Below, piece by piece: positions 23,581-32,535 of a stretch of DNA of 64,000 nt (within the stretch, counting starts at the first letter, position 1; every line of letters begins with the position of its first letter). The notes below the pieces were generated by a model. The model made no database searches. It saw only the letters and a program-made list of their open reading frames with translations, and was not told where the DNA came from. The DNA is from an uncultured Treponema sp. GTDB lineage: Bacteria; Spirochaetota; Spirochaetia; Treponematales; Treponemataceae. Location of the stretch: assembly GCA_937894335.1 (NCBI GenBank), contig CALCRU010000033.1, forward strand, positions 5,499 to 69,498, written 5' to 3'. The position numbers and the translations under genes were made by a program.

Positions 23581-25257
23581 TCCCTTGTCGGCTGAGCTTA
23601 CCAGTTTTGCATAGCGTGCCAGATATCCCTTGGTTACTTTTGGAGCAGGGGCTTTCCATGCGGCCTTTCTTTTTGCAAGTTCTTCGTCGCTTACCTCAAG
23701 GGTAATCTTGTAGTTGTTTATGTCCAGCGTAATTTTGTCGCCTTCCTCTACAAGAGCTATTGGTCCACCGTCTGCCGCTTCTGGAGAACAGTGCCCTAAA
23801 GAAGCGCCTCTGGTAGCTCCACTAAAGCGTCCGTCCGTAATAAGGGCTACCTGCTTGTCCAATCCCTGACCTGCAAGAGCGGCTGTTACAGCAAGCATTT
23901 CGCGCATACCAGGTCCACCCTTCGGGCCTTCGTAACGAATTACAACCACATCGCCGGGATTTATCTTACGCTGCTGGACGGCTTCCATGGCCTCGCTTTC
24001 ATCGTTAAACACTCTGGCGGGACCGGTGTGCTTCATAAGTTCAGGAGCACAGGCACTGCGCTTTACTACAGTTCCGTTTGGTGCAAGGTTACCAAAAAGC
24101 ACTGCAATGCCACCTGTTGCACTAAAGGGATTTTCAATGGGGCGAAGGATTTCAGGATTACGGTTTTTAACACCAGCTATATTTTCTGCAATTGTTTTTC
24201 CGGTTGCAGTAATAAGATCTGTTTTGATAAGATTTTTCTTTGCAAGTTCGGCAAGAACAGCCTGCACTCCTCCTGCATCATTAAGTTCGCAAATAAAGGT
24301 ATGTCCTGCTGGAGCAAGGTGACAGAGGTTTGGTGTTCGCTCAGAAATTTCATTTACTTCGTGAAGGTCAAGAGTAAGTCCCGCTTCGTGCATGATTGCA
24401 GGAACATGAAGCATGGTGTTGGAAGAGCAGCCCAATGCCATGTCTGCCGCAAGTGCATTTTTAAAGCTGTCTGCCGTCATCATTTTGCGAGCAGTAATGC
24501 CTTTGTTGTAAAGATTCATAACTGCCATTCCAGCGTGTTTTGCAAGGGCAAGCCTGGCTCCTGTAGTTGCAGGAATAGTTCCGTTACCAGGAAGACCAAG
24601 TCCCAAAACCTCGGTAAGACAGTTCATGCTGTTTGCAGTAAACATACCTGAGCAGGAACCGCATCCAGGACAGGCAACATGTTCCATTTCGCACAGTTGG
24701 GCTTCAGTAATTTTTCCAGAAGCAACAGCACCAACGCCTTCAAACATGTCGGTAAGGGAAAGGTTTTTATCTGAATAGGGGTTTCCTTCTTCGTGGCTGG
24801 GCAGGTGACCAGGCATCATTGCTCCGCCAGAAACAAATACTGTAGGCAAGTCAAGACGAGCGGCGGCCATAAGCATACCGGGAACAATTTTGTCACAGTT
24901 GGGAATCATAACCAAGGCATCAAACTGATGGGCGGTTGCAACACATTCAACACTGTCTGCAATAAGTTCGCGAGTAACTAAAGAATACTTCATTCCTTCG
25001 TGACCCATGGCAATTCCGTCACAGACACCTATAGCAGGAAATTCAATTGGTGTACCGCCAGCCATGCGGATTCCAGCCTTAACTGCATCGGCTATTTTAT
25101 CCAAGTCAAAGTGTCCGGGAATAATTTCGTTCTTTGCACAGCAGACACCTACCAAGGGGCGTTCCAATTCTTCATCAGTGTAACCCATTGCATAGAACAG
25201 TGAGCGATGGGGAGCACGCGCGATTCCTTTTGTTGCATTGTCGCTTCGTTTTGACAT
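23566..25257 (-). CDS. ilvD: Dihydroxy-acid dehydratase
   Basis: A 563-residue IlvD/Edd enzyme, usual length. The Fe-S cysteines are visible in GVCCAKNEI, IPNCDKIVPG and CPGCGSCSGMFTANSMN; ITDGRFSGATRGASLGH is the C-terminal family signature with the catalytic Ser. It converts dihydroxy-isovalerate and dihydroxy-methylvalerate to the 2-oxo acids for valine, isoleucine and leucine. It stands alone between the YesMN system and the MMPL gene, and its 3' end is partly repeated downstream. Confidence 0.95.
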   Translation of the reverse strand: MSKRSDNATKGIARAPHRSLFYAMGYTDEELERPLVGVCCAKNEIIPGHFDLDKIADAVKAGIRMAGGTPIEFPAIGVCDGIAMGHEGMKYSLVTRELIADSVECVATAHQFDALVMIPNCDKIVPGMLMAAARLDLPTVFVSGGAMMPGHLPSHEEGNPYSDKNLSLTDMFEGVGAVASGKITEAQLCEMEHVACPGCGSCSGMFTANSMNCLTEVLGLGLPGNGTIPATTGARLALAKHAGMAVMNLYNKGITARKMMTADSFKNALAADMALGCSSNTMLHVPAIMHEAGLTLDLHEVNEISERTPNLCHLAPAGHTFICELNDAGGVQAVLAELAKKNLIKTDLITATGKTIAENIAGVKNRNPEILRPIENPFSATGGIAVLFGNLAPNGTVVKRSACAPELMKHTGPARVFNDESEAMEAVQQRKINPGDVVVIRYEGPKGGPGMREMLAVTAALAGQGLDKQVALITDGRFSGATRGASLGHCSPEAADGGPIALVEEGDKITLDINNYKITLEVSDEELAKRKAAWKAPAPKVTKGYLARYAKLVSSADKGAILQ

Positions 25258-25321
25258 ACCTTAACCTCTTGTAAAAAAAATGATACTGCAATTTTACAGC
25301 ACAAAGGCAAGTGTGTAAAGT

Positions 25322-26758
25322 CTAGTCCTGTTTTGCCCACTCACTGGGCTTCATGCCAGTAGCCTCACGGAAAGCCTTCATAAAGTACTTGCTGTCATGA
25401 AATCCAGACCTTTCCGCTACTTCGTACACCTTGAAGGTTCCTGCCTCAAGAAGCTGCTTTGCCTTTTCAAGACGCATACGCTTAAGGTAGTCGTTAAAGT
25501 TTAGCCCTGTCTGTTCCCTAAATTTTTCGCTAAACCAGGTGTAGTTACAGTCCACTTCATTAGAAACCGTGGCCATGGTAAGTTCTGGATCGGTAAAGTG
25601 CTCCTGCATAAAGGCAAGGGCTTTTGTTATGTAGGGGAATTCTCCGTTTTGTTTTTTAAGCAGCATCATCGTATAAATGATGTAGTCGCTTACATAGGAC
25701 TTCCATTCCTTTATGGAAGAAGACTGAATTATGTTTCCGATTAGAAATTCCTTTGCATGAAGATAACTGTCTTCCTGTGCCGCAAATGCATAGCGCCTAA
25801 ACAAGTTGTTCTCTATGGCATCATGAAGAAAAAGAAGAACAGAGGCTCGCTGACAGTTTGGATACGCAGAAAAGTCAAACACGGTGTCAATCAGTTTTAA
25901 AACATCAGTAACAGAAAGCAGGTCCATACGCAGAAGAAGTTTCTGGTAAATGTCATCCATATCCGCATAGTCAGGGAGTTCGCATTCTTCCTTAAACACA
26001 TACACACCGTTTGTGCGAAGACCAGACTCGTCTGTAAAGTAGGAACACAACTGAGCCACATGAGCCTGATGCCTAAGTTTCTTTATGTCATCCGAAGAAC
26101 TGGAAACCGAAGAAAGCCCCGTAACAAGATTTGAAAACCTTTTGTCGTTTCTTACGCTTTCCATAAGAGAGGCCGGCATAACTAGACAGATGTAATGGCT
26201 ATGCTGTTCAAGAACATAAACCGTAAAGTCTTTAAACACTTCCTTAAGCACGCTCTGGCAGTTTTCACCGTAAGAAACAAGACAGCACATGCCGTCGGGA
26301 AACTGAATGCGTTCGGTTTTTCCTCCGTGCACAAGACTGGAAGACAGACTTGCCTGCTTAAGGGCTTCTGCATTGTGCCGTTCCCTTTGTGCCTGAGTCA
26401 GCGACATTACTTTTTCTACTGCAGAAAGAAGTTCGTTCTTGTCTACAGGCTTAAGGACATAGGAAAGGGCTCCGCTTGCAATTGCCGCCTTTGCATAAGA
26501 AAAGTCATCAAAGCCGCTTATGACAATGATGTAAGGAGGAGTGCTTAATGATGAAATCTGCTTCATAAGTTCCACGCCGTCCATAATGGGCATGCGGATG
26601 TCGGTAATGAGTAGGTCTGGAGAAATGCTGGCACACAGGTCAAAAGCTTCCTTACCGTTTTTTGCCTCGTGTATTTCAAGGTCCTTAAAGGCGGATTCCA
26701 GTATTTTCTTTATTCCAGCACGGATAAGTTTTTCGTCATCAGCTATTACAATCTGCAT
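25322..26758 (-). CDS. YesN-type response regulator with AraC DNA-binding domain
   Basis: A 478-residue protein. Residues 1-120 are a receiver domain with acidic pocket Asp7/Asp8 and phospho-acceptor Asp53 in LLITDIRMPIMDG, and conserved Lys in YVLKPVDK. A ~230-residue linker follows. The last ~100 residues carry two helix-turn-helix units typical of AraC (MATVSNEVDCNYTWFSEKFREQ; YEVAERSGFHDSKYFMKAFREATG). AAGGAG lies before the ATG, which overlaps the kinase gene by 20 bases. It most likely activates the adjacent oligosaccharide transporter operon, as such pairs commonly do. Confidence 0.9.
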   Translation of the reverse strand: MQIVIADDEKLIRAGIKKILESAFKDLEIHEAKNGKEAFDLCASISPDLLITDIRMPIMDGVELMKQISSLSTPPYIIVISGFDDFSYAKAAIASGALSYVLKPVDKNELLSAVEKVMSLTQAQRERHNAEALKQASLSSSLVHGGKTERIQFPDGMCCLVSYGENCQSVLKEVFKDFTVYVLEQHSHYICLVMPASLMESVRNDKRFSNLVTGLSSVSSSSDDIKKLRHQAHVAQLCSYFTDESGLRTNGVYVFKEECELPDYADMDDIYQKLLLRMDLLSVTDVLKLIDTVFDFSAYPNCQRASVLLFLHDAIENNLFRRYAFAAQEDSYLHAKEFLIGNIIQSSSIKEWKSYVSDYIIYTMMLLKKQNGEFPYITKALAFMQEHFTDPELTMATVSNEVDCNYTWFSEKFREQTGLNFNDYLKRMRLEKAKQLLEAGTFKVYEVAERSGFHDSKYFMKAFREATGMKPSEWAKQD

Positions 26759-28568
26759 CAGGTTCTCCTTTTTTTAAGGCAAGTGGCACAGGGATTTTTA
26801 CCAGCGTACCTTCATTCACTGTAGTCTCAACATGCACCACATAGGAATCTCCGTAAAACATAAAAAGGCGCTGCTGTATGTTCTTTACGCCTATGCTACC
26901 TTCCGTCTCCCGCTCGTAAGTTCTGTTTGCAAGATAGTTGCGGAGGGAAAGCAGTTTTTCTTCCGGCATGCCAAGTCCCGTATCCTTAACGCACAGCCAC
27001 AGTTTTCCATTGGCTTCATCAACTTCCGTATAAAGGTGAATCGATGCATCTTTTGCAAGAGGTTCTATTCCGTGAACAAAGGCATTTTCTACAATCGGCT
27101 GTACAAGCATTTTTGGAATGCTGTGAGTCATAAGTTCTTCGGGAATGGAAACATTCAGCGTAATGGTGTAGTCGTTCCGCACATTAAGTATATGAATGTA
27201 GGACTGAATGTATTCAACTTCCTGGGCAAGAGTAACTTCATGAACCCTCCAGCGAAGGCAGTAGCGCATCATTTTTCCCAAAGTCATAATGCTTTCTGCA
27301 ATTTCTTCCTGATCCGCAATAACAGCCTGCATGCGAATTGTTTCTAGCACATTGTAAAGGAAGTGGGCGTTAATCTGATTCTGCATTGCCTTAAGTTCAG
27401 TGTCTGCAATCAGCTCCTGCTCCTGCTTTATCTGCAACATCTGATTTTTAAGTTTAAGAGTCATGTCGTTAAATGCATGCTGGGCCTCACCTACTTCGCC
27501 GTGACCGTTAACGGGAATAAGAACATCAACATTTCCTCCCTGTACGGTTTTCATTCCGTTCATTATGGAATAGATTCCGTTTGTCATGCGCAGGGTAAAA
27601 AATTTAACAACAGTAAAAAAGATGAATGTGGAAAGAATGAGCACAAAGAGCGCTACTATAACCGCATAGAAAATTCCAAGAATGTTTTTCCTAAGAGAAT
27701 TAACCCTGAACACAACCAAATCCATTTGAGGGACAGTTTCCCAACAGACAAGACTTCTTCCAAAAGAAAGAGGAACAGAATTTGGCTTACGGGAATTGCG
27801 TCCTCCGTTGGAATACAGTTTTTCAAAAAGCTCTCCGTCTTTTTTAGAAAGGGGAACCTGAACTTCGTCAATTTTTTCGTCCCTTATCTGGCTAAAGGAA
27901 CCGTCATGAATGTTAAACACAAAAGTCTGCTGGTCTACATCGTTTCTTGTGTAGAGGAATGGAAAAAAGTCAGTCATCTTTACACAAATCTGAAGGTAGC
28001 CTACATCACGGCCGCTTCTGGAAAGTTTTCGCGTCATGCACACCGAAGGCAGCTTTAAGTTTTCTGCGTTGCCCATAAAGTCTGCACGATAGTTGTATTC
28101 CCATTCGTCAAGTAAGGAAACTTCCGCACGATTTTTGTTAAGAAAAATCGGCCATCGTTCAGGAATTGCAGAACTGTTAAAGAAAATTCTTATTGCATAA
28201 AGTTGGGTAACAGAAAGAATCTGTTCCATTGTAGTTACTTCGCTTAAAGTCGTTTCTATAATTTCATCAGGGTTCCGCTCTTCGGGGATGGTAAGAAAAA
28301 GCATGAGCCTGTCATTCTGCCTTATGACCAAATATGGGAGCTGCATACTTTCGTAAGCGTCTGAAATGTGGCGCACGTCAGAAGAAAGTGAGTCCGTTAC
28401 TGACTCATAAAGTTCCTTTCTACTGTTTTTTCCTATAAAGATAACAGATAAAACAAAAAAGATGATGATGGGAATAAATGCAATGAATGAATAGACAAAA
28501 ATCATTCGAGTGGAAAAACTGTTCTTCAGCCGCAAAAGAATTGCCTGGCCTCTTGCATTCTTGTTCAT
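26739..28568 (-). CDS. YesM-type sensor histidine kinase
   Basis: A 609-residue membrane kinase. TM1 (about residues 22-46) and TM2 (about 293-320) flank a ~245-residue extracytoplasmic sensor domain; a HAMP domain follows; the His_kinase motif is NAHFLYNVLETIRM with His402; the ATPase N box is VENAFVHGIEPL and the G box VKDTGLGMPEEK. It belongs to the LytS/YesM family that senses extracellular sugars or their binding proteins. It is the first gene of a two-gene operon with the response regulator, and starts at an ATG six bases after its -10 box. Confidence 0.92.
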   Translation of the reverse strand: MNKNARGQAILLRLKNSFSTRMIFVYSFIAFIPIIIFFVLSVIFIGKNSRKELYESVTDSLSSDVRHISDAYESMQLPYLVIRQNDRLMLFLTIPEERNPDEIIETTLSEVTTMEQILSVTQLYAIRIFFNSSAIPERWPIFLNKNRAEVSLLDEWEYNYRADFMGNAENLKLPSVCMTRKLSRSGRDVGYLQICVKMTDFFPFLYTRNDVDQQTFVFNIHDGSFSQIRDEKIDEVQVPLSKKDGELFEKLYSNGGRNSRKPNSVPLSFGRSLVCWETVPQMDLVVFRVNSLRKNILGIFYAVIVALFVLILSTFIFFTVVKFFTLRMTNGIYSIMNGMKTVQGGNVDVLIPVNGHGEVGEAQHAFNDMTLKLKNQMLQIKQEQELIADTELKAMQNQINAHFLYNVLETIRMQAVIADQEEIAESIMTLGKMMRYCLRWRVHEVTLAQEVEYIQSYIHILNVRNDYTITLNVSIPEELMTHSIPKMLVQPIVENAFVHGIEPLAKDASIHLYTEVDEANGKLWLCVKDTGLGMPEEKLLSLRNYLANRTYERETEGSIGVKNIQQRLFMFYGDSYVVHVETTVNEGTLVKIPVPLALKKGEPDADCNS

Positions 28569-28574
28569 GCTATC

Positions 28575-28603
28575 ATCTTACCACAGTTAGGTCAGTTCGT
28601 CAA
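28575..28603 (-). promoter_or_regulatory. Promoter of the YesMN operon, leaderless geometry, fused to the upstream terminator
   Basis: Minus strand: TTGACG (28598-28603), 17-base spacer, extended TGG before TAAGAT (28575-28580), then six bases (GATAGC) to the ATG at 28568. The first two bases of the -35 box are the last T's of the upstream operon's terminator. Confidence 0.65.
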
Positions 28604-28653
28604 AAAAAAACGGAAGCATGCCAGCGACAACAGGAATAGTCAGCACGCTTCCG
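28602..28653 (-). terminator. Intrinsic terminator of the oligosaccharide ABC transporter operon
   Basis: Minus strand: CGGAAGCGTGC / GCATGCTTCCG form an 11-bp stem with one G-T type mismatch (arms 28643-28653 and 28611-28621), followed by nine T. It lies 55 bases after the solute-binding protein stop. Confidence 0.85.
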
Positions 28654-28707
28654 TAAACGAGGGGTGGGTAGGAAACACAGGAGGCGGTTTCCTACATCAG
28701 TGGCATA

Positions 28708-30354
28708 TTACAAGCCCAATTTTTTCTTATTTTCCTGCATCATTTTTGTCTGTGCAGCCTGAACCTTATCAATGCCCTTATCCTTTTTGAACTGATTGTA
28801 TTCAGCAAGGATCTTGTCAAATTCGCTTTCGCTAGAGGCACGCATAAGGGCGGGAAGAACCTTACCCCACTGGCGCTGGATTTCCTGGAAAATCAGATCT
28901 TCGTCGGAACCAACAGGGAGTGTAAGTCCGTCATAAGCGGCATAAGAATGAACATAGGGACGAGTCCACAGCTGAGGCTGTTCAAGTGCCGGTGAGTATT
29001 CAACACCCCACTGAGCCTGCCAAGCCGTGTCCATAAGCATCCAGTATGTATACTGAACACCAATGTCTGTTTCCTGAGCGTTCTTGTCACTCAAGTCAAG
29101 AGCCTTAACTTCGGGAGTAAGGGTTGGGATTCCATTTACATAAGTGTAGGTCTCGCCTTCAATACCGAAGTTTGTATCCATCTGTCCTTCTTCGCTGATG
29201 AGGTATGTAAGGAACTGCATCGCACGGGCAGGGTCTTTACAGTTCTTAGAGATGAGTGTAATTGTCCAGCCAGCAATTCCTGAACCTGCAAGAACAGGAT
29301 CGTCACCCTTTGAATTTTTTGGTCCCGGTACTGCAATGTAAATGCTGTTGGGATCGTTTGCATAAAGGGCCATCTGTGCAGCCTGCATGTCCCAGTTCTG
29401 ATACAGAAGTGCAAAGTAACGTCCCTGAGCAGCCTTTTCTTCAATCTGACTTCTCTTGTCTACATATACATCTGTAGGGATGAGACCTTCGCTGTTTGCC
29501 TGACGAAGAGCCTTAAGCCAGCGGACATACTCTGGGTTTTCAGTAAAGCCAAGATCTTTTGAAACAAACTTTCCGTCCTGCTCTGGTGAAATTGCAAGGA
29601 AGTGAGAAAGTACGTTCTGAATCATGTCGTTACCGGTGTCGGTGAATTCATTTGTTCCAAAGGGAATAAGAGGCTGACCGTTTACCGTGGGGAACTTTGC
29701 CTTTGCAGCGCGGAGTGCAGCGAGGAATCCTTCGGGAGTAGTCATGTCGGGACTTCCAAGTGCTTCATACATATCTTTGCGAACAAGGAATGTTTCGTTG
29801 GAAGTAAGTTTTCCGGCATACTTTTCGTAGTCGTTGGCTGTGTATGATGCGTTAGGATATCCGTACACATGACCGTCAGCCTGGCGGTACCATCCGAGTT
29901 TGTTGGAGTCAGCGACTGTGTAGAAGTAGGGGTCGTACTTGTCTGCAAGTTCGTCAAGAGCGTAAACAAGATCCGAATCAATCAACATGGGAACCTGTGC
30001 CTCGTACCATCCCAGAGTAATCAGGTCAGGGAGGGCATCACCAGCAATCATGGTGTTAAGGCGTTCCGCTTCGTTACCGGCAGGAACAATGAAGTTTACA
30101 TTTACACCAGTTTTTTCGGTGATGTACTTTGAAACCTTGCTGTCACCCCAGTGGCGTGCAAACCATGAGAAGTTGATGTACCAGTCAAAAGTAATGGGGT
30201 CATCAGCATTTGCCTTCCAACCTGCTTCTTTTGCAGTACCTGCCTTTGTTTTTCCAGATGCCTTGTCCTTACCGCCGCAAGAGGCAAGCCCAATCGAAGA
30301 CACTGCCAACAGTGCAAGTGCCAAACCAGCTACAACAGCCTTCATTTTTTTCAT
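28708..30354 (-). CDS. Extracellular solute-binding lipoprotein of an oligosaccharide ABC transporter (LplA-like)
   Basis: A 548-residue protein with a lipoprotein signal (hydrophobic residues 6-21, lipobox GLASC with Cys26 as lipid anchor), then a Lys/Gly/Ala spacer and a family 1 / LplA-like sugar-binding fold (NVNFIVPAGNEAERLNTMIAGDALPDLI, GYPNASYTAN). It would bind an oligosaccharide outside the membrane and deliver it to the two permeases encoded upstream. It is the last gene of the operon, preceded by AGGAGG and by a separate TATAAT that may raise its expression. An ATPase gene is absent; a shared MsmK-type ATPase must be elsewhere. Confidence 0.9.
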   Translation of the reverse strand: MKKMKAVVAGLALALLAVSSIGLASCGGKDKASGKTKAGTAKEAGWKANADDPITFDWYINFSWFARHWGDSKVSKYITEKTGVNVNFIVPAGNEAERLNTMIAGDALPDLITLGWYEAQVPMLIDSDLVYALDELADKYDPYFYTVADSNKLGWYRQADGHVYGYPNASYTANDYEKYAGKLTSNETFLVRKDMYEALGSPDMTTPEGFLAALRAAKAKFPTVNGQPLIPFGTNEFTDTGNDMIQNVLSHFLAISPEQDGKFVSKDLGFTENPEYVRWLKALRQANSEGLIPTDVYVDKRSQIEEKAAQGRYFALLYQNWDMQAAQMALYANDPNSIYIAVPGPKNSKGDDPVLAGSGIAGWTITLISKNCKDPARAMQFLTYLISEEGQMDTNFGIEGETYTYVNGIPTLTPEVKALDLSDKNAQETDIGVQYTYWMLMDTAWQAQWGVEYSPALEQPQLWTRPYVHSYAAYDGLTLPVGSDEDLIFQEIQRQWGKVLPALMRASSESEFDKILAEYNQFKKDKGIDKVQAAQTKMMQENKKKLGL

Positions 30355-30372
30355 ATCTTCCTCCTATGAAAA

Positions 30373-30378
30373 ATTATA
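30373..30378 (-). promoter_or_regulatory. Candidate internal -10 box ahead of the solute-binding protein gene
   Basis: A perfect TATAAT on the minus strand lies 18 bases before the start codon, upstream of AGGAGG, in the 109-base gap between permease and binding-protein genes. No good -35 box is found. A hairpin CTTTCG / CGAAAG (30437-30454) sits just upstream. Together they could set a separate, higher level for the binding protein. Confidence 0.35.
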
Positions 30379-30463
30379 CTATTTTACTACAAGGACTAAA
30401 AACCTTAGCCCTTGATAGATCCTTTTATAATTTGCACTTTCGCAAAAACGAAAGCCAAAACAC

Positions 30464-31363
30464 CTACCCTTTTATTGAACCAATCAGAACTCCCTTTACA
30501 AAATACTTCTGCAGGAAGGGATAGACGCACACAATCGGCAAAGTAGTTACAACCATTGTTGCAAGACGTACTGATGTAGAACTTACCTGCTGAGCAGCAA
30601 TTCCAGCTGGCATGGCAACAACAGCACGGCTTGCGCTAGCACTTGCAACCACACGGTAAAGGAATGTCTGAATGGGCTGCAAGTTTGCATCGTTAATATA
30701 CATAACGCCCATAAAATAATCGTTCCAGTGATAGACTCCGTTGAACAGGGCAATTGTCGCAACAACAGGCATTGAAAGCGGCAGAACGATTCTTATAAAA
30801 ATCGTAATGTCATTTGCTCCGTCAAGTCGAGCAGATTCTTCAAGACCGGCAGGCAGTTCTCTAAAGAATGACATGATGATTATCATGTTGTAAAAGTTGA
30901 ACAGGTTTGGAATTATGTAAACAAGAAAGTTGTTGTATAATCCCATGTTCTTAAGAAGAATGAAATATGGAATAAGTCCACCGCCAAAGAACATTGTTAT
31001 GGTTCCAAGAAGAAGGTAAACCTTGTTTCCCATGATGTGCTTTTTTGAAAGAGCATAGGCAACCATAGCAGTAAAGAAAACGCTGGTAACTGTTCCAATA
31101 ACCGTGCGTGCAATTGTTACGCCGAATGCCCTTATGATTGCAGAATCCTGAAACACAGCCTTGTAGCTTTCAAGAGTAAACTTACGGGGCAGCCAGTAAA
31201 TTCCTCCACGAAGGGAATCCGCAGAATCGTTAAGTGACACAATCAGCGTGTACCATATCGGATACAGTGCAAGAAAGCAGATTACAATCATTATGGCAGT
31301 AATAATGCCGTCGCCTACAGCCCTTGAAGCCGATACCTTTACAAGTTTTTTAGTGCTCGTCAT
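30464..31363 (-). CDS. Carbohydrate ABC transporter permease (LplC/MalG type)
   Basis: A 299-residue inner-membrane permease with six helices. The EAA loop, which contacts the ATPase, is visible as ELPAGLEESARLDGANDITIFIRIVLPLSMP (near residues 175-205). The N-terminal helix IITAIMIVICFLALYPIWYTLIV and the C-terminal VYPFLQKYFVKGVLIGSIKG are characteristic of the MalG-like branch of YtcP/LplC permeases. It follows the partner permease by 10 bases. Confidence 0.92.
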   Translation of the reverse strand: MTSTKKLVKVSASRAVGDGIITAIMIVICFLALYPIWYTLIVSLNDSADSLRGGIYWLPRKFTLESYKAVFQDSAIIRAFGVTIARTVIGTVTSVFFTAMVAYALSKKHIMGNKVYLLLGTITMFFGGGLIPYFILLKNMGLYNNFLVYIIPNLFNFYNMIIIMSFFRELPAGLEESARLDGANDITIFIRIVLPLSMPVVATIALFNGVYHWNDYFMGVMYINDANLQPIQTFLYRVVASASASRAVVAMPAGIAAQQVSSTSVRLATMVVTTLPIVCVYPFLQKYFVKGVLIGSIKG

Positions 31364-31373
31364 TTTCCGCCTC

Positions 31374-32351
31374 CTAGAACAACGATGTATCGTTTACCTT
31401 TTTTGTGATGGTGTTTGTAATGTACAGCAGAATGAAAGCCACCACAGACTTGAACAAACCGATTGCAGAAGCATAAGAATACCTCATGCCGCGCATTGCA
31501 GTCGTATATGTATAGATGTCAATTACATTACTTCGTTCAGAGTTAAGGGGATTCCACAGAACGAATATTTGGTCAAAGTTAGAGTTGAGCATCTGGCCCA
31601 TTTGAAGAATCAGCATGATGATTATTGTTCCTTTGATTGACGGAAGCGTAATTGAAATAAGCTGTCTGAACCGGCTTGCACCGTCAACTTCCGCAGCCTC
31701 GTACATCTCCTGGTCAATTCCGCTTATTGCAGCAAGATAAATAATTGCAGACCATCCAAGTTCCTTCCATAAATCTGATGTAACCGCAATTCCCCAGAAG
31801 TACTTTGGATATGCAAGAAAGGAAATGCCTTCGTCTAGAATGCCAAGGTCTACCATAAGTTGATTAAGCATGCCGTTGCTATCCAGCCATGTAGTAAGGA
31901 TTCCGCCCAAAACAACCCATGACAAAAAGTGTGGAAGATAGGACACAGTCTGAACAAACTTCTTGAATGTCGGATTCTTTACTTCGTTAAGCAGCAATGC
32001 AAAAATGATTGGAAGAGGAAAGCAGATGAACAGTTTTAAAAGGCTAATGCCCAGAGTGTTCATCATTATGTTCTTAAACTCGCTGTCCTTAAAGAAATTG
32101 ATAAAGTGCTGGAATCCGTGAGCACCTGCCCATTCTGACTTCAAAAAATCAAAACTGAACAGAGGCATTGTAATGCGGTAATTTTTCTTGAACGCAACCA
32201 AGATACCGTACATGGGAGCGTAGTTAAAAATCAACATCCAGACAACACCAAGGAGTGCCATAATCTGGAGGTACTTCTCTTCCCGAAAACGCTGCACAAA
32301 AGTTTTTTTCTTGAGTGCTGTCGGAATTGCTCCTGTCTTTGTCATTTCCAT
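31374..32351 (-). CDS. Carbohydrate ABC transporter permease (LplB/MalF type)
   Basis: A 325-residue permease with six helices, first of them YLQIMALLGVVWMLIFNYAPM; the EAA-type motif is IDQEMYEAAEVDGASRFRQLISITLPSIKG. It forms the translocation pore with the LplC-like protein. The ATG at 32351 is preceded by AAGGAAGG; the longer in-frame start at 32402 has no binding site and lies over the likely promoter, so the shorter start is used. First gene of the transporter operon, divergent from the glycosidase operon. Confidence 0.9.
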   Translation of the reverse strand: MEMTKTGAIPTALKKKTFVQRFREEKYLQIMALLGVVWMLIFNYAPMYGILVAFKKNYRITMPLFSFDFLKSEWAGAHGFQHFINFFKDSEFKNIMMNTLGISLLKLFICFPLPIIFALLLNEVKNPTFKKFVQTVSYLPHFLSWVVLGGILTTWLDSNGMLNQLMVDLGILDEGISFLAYPKYFWGIAVTSDLWKELGWSAIIYLAAISGIDQEMYEAAEVDGASRFRQLISITLPSIKGTIIIMLILQMGQMLNSNFDQIFVLWNPLNSERSNVIDIYTYTTAMRGMRYSYASAIGLFKSVVAFILLYITNTITKKVNDTSLF

Positions 32352-32471
32352 AACCACCTTCCTTTCTAGTTTCTCAACCCTACGCTTCACAGTATATGGC
32401 ACCCTCGTCCAGAAAGAAAGTCAGATAATTTTCGGAATGGTGTTCAAATTTCGGTTTTGGTCATTTTTTAA

Positions 32472-32500
32472 TTGACGGCACAAATTTCCTGCGTTATTGT
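32472..32500 (+). promoter_or_regulatory. Promoter of the glycosidase operon
   Basis: TTGACG (32472-32477), 17-base spacer, TATTGT (32495-32500). It gives a ~29-base leader with GGAGG before the ATG at 32536. The divergent transporter operon has a -10-like TATACT on the minus strand at 32391-32396, so this 133-base region probably also holds binding sites for the YesN-type regulator. Confidence 0.5.
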
Positions 32501-32535
32501 CGTAAGTACGATTAAAACCAATCTGGAGGTAACGG

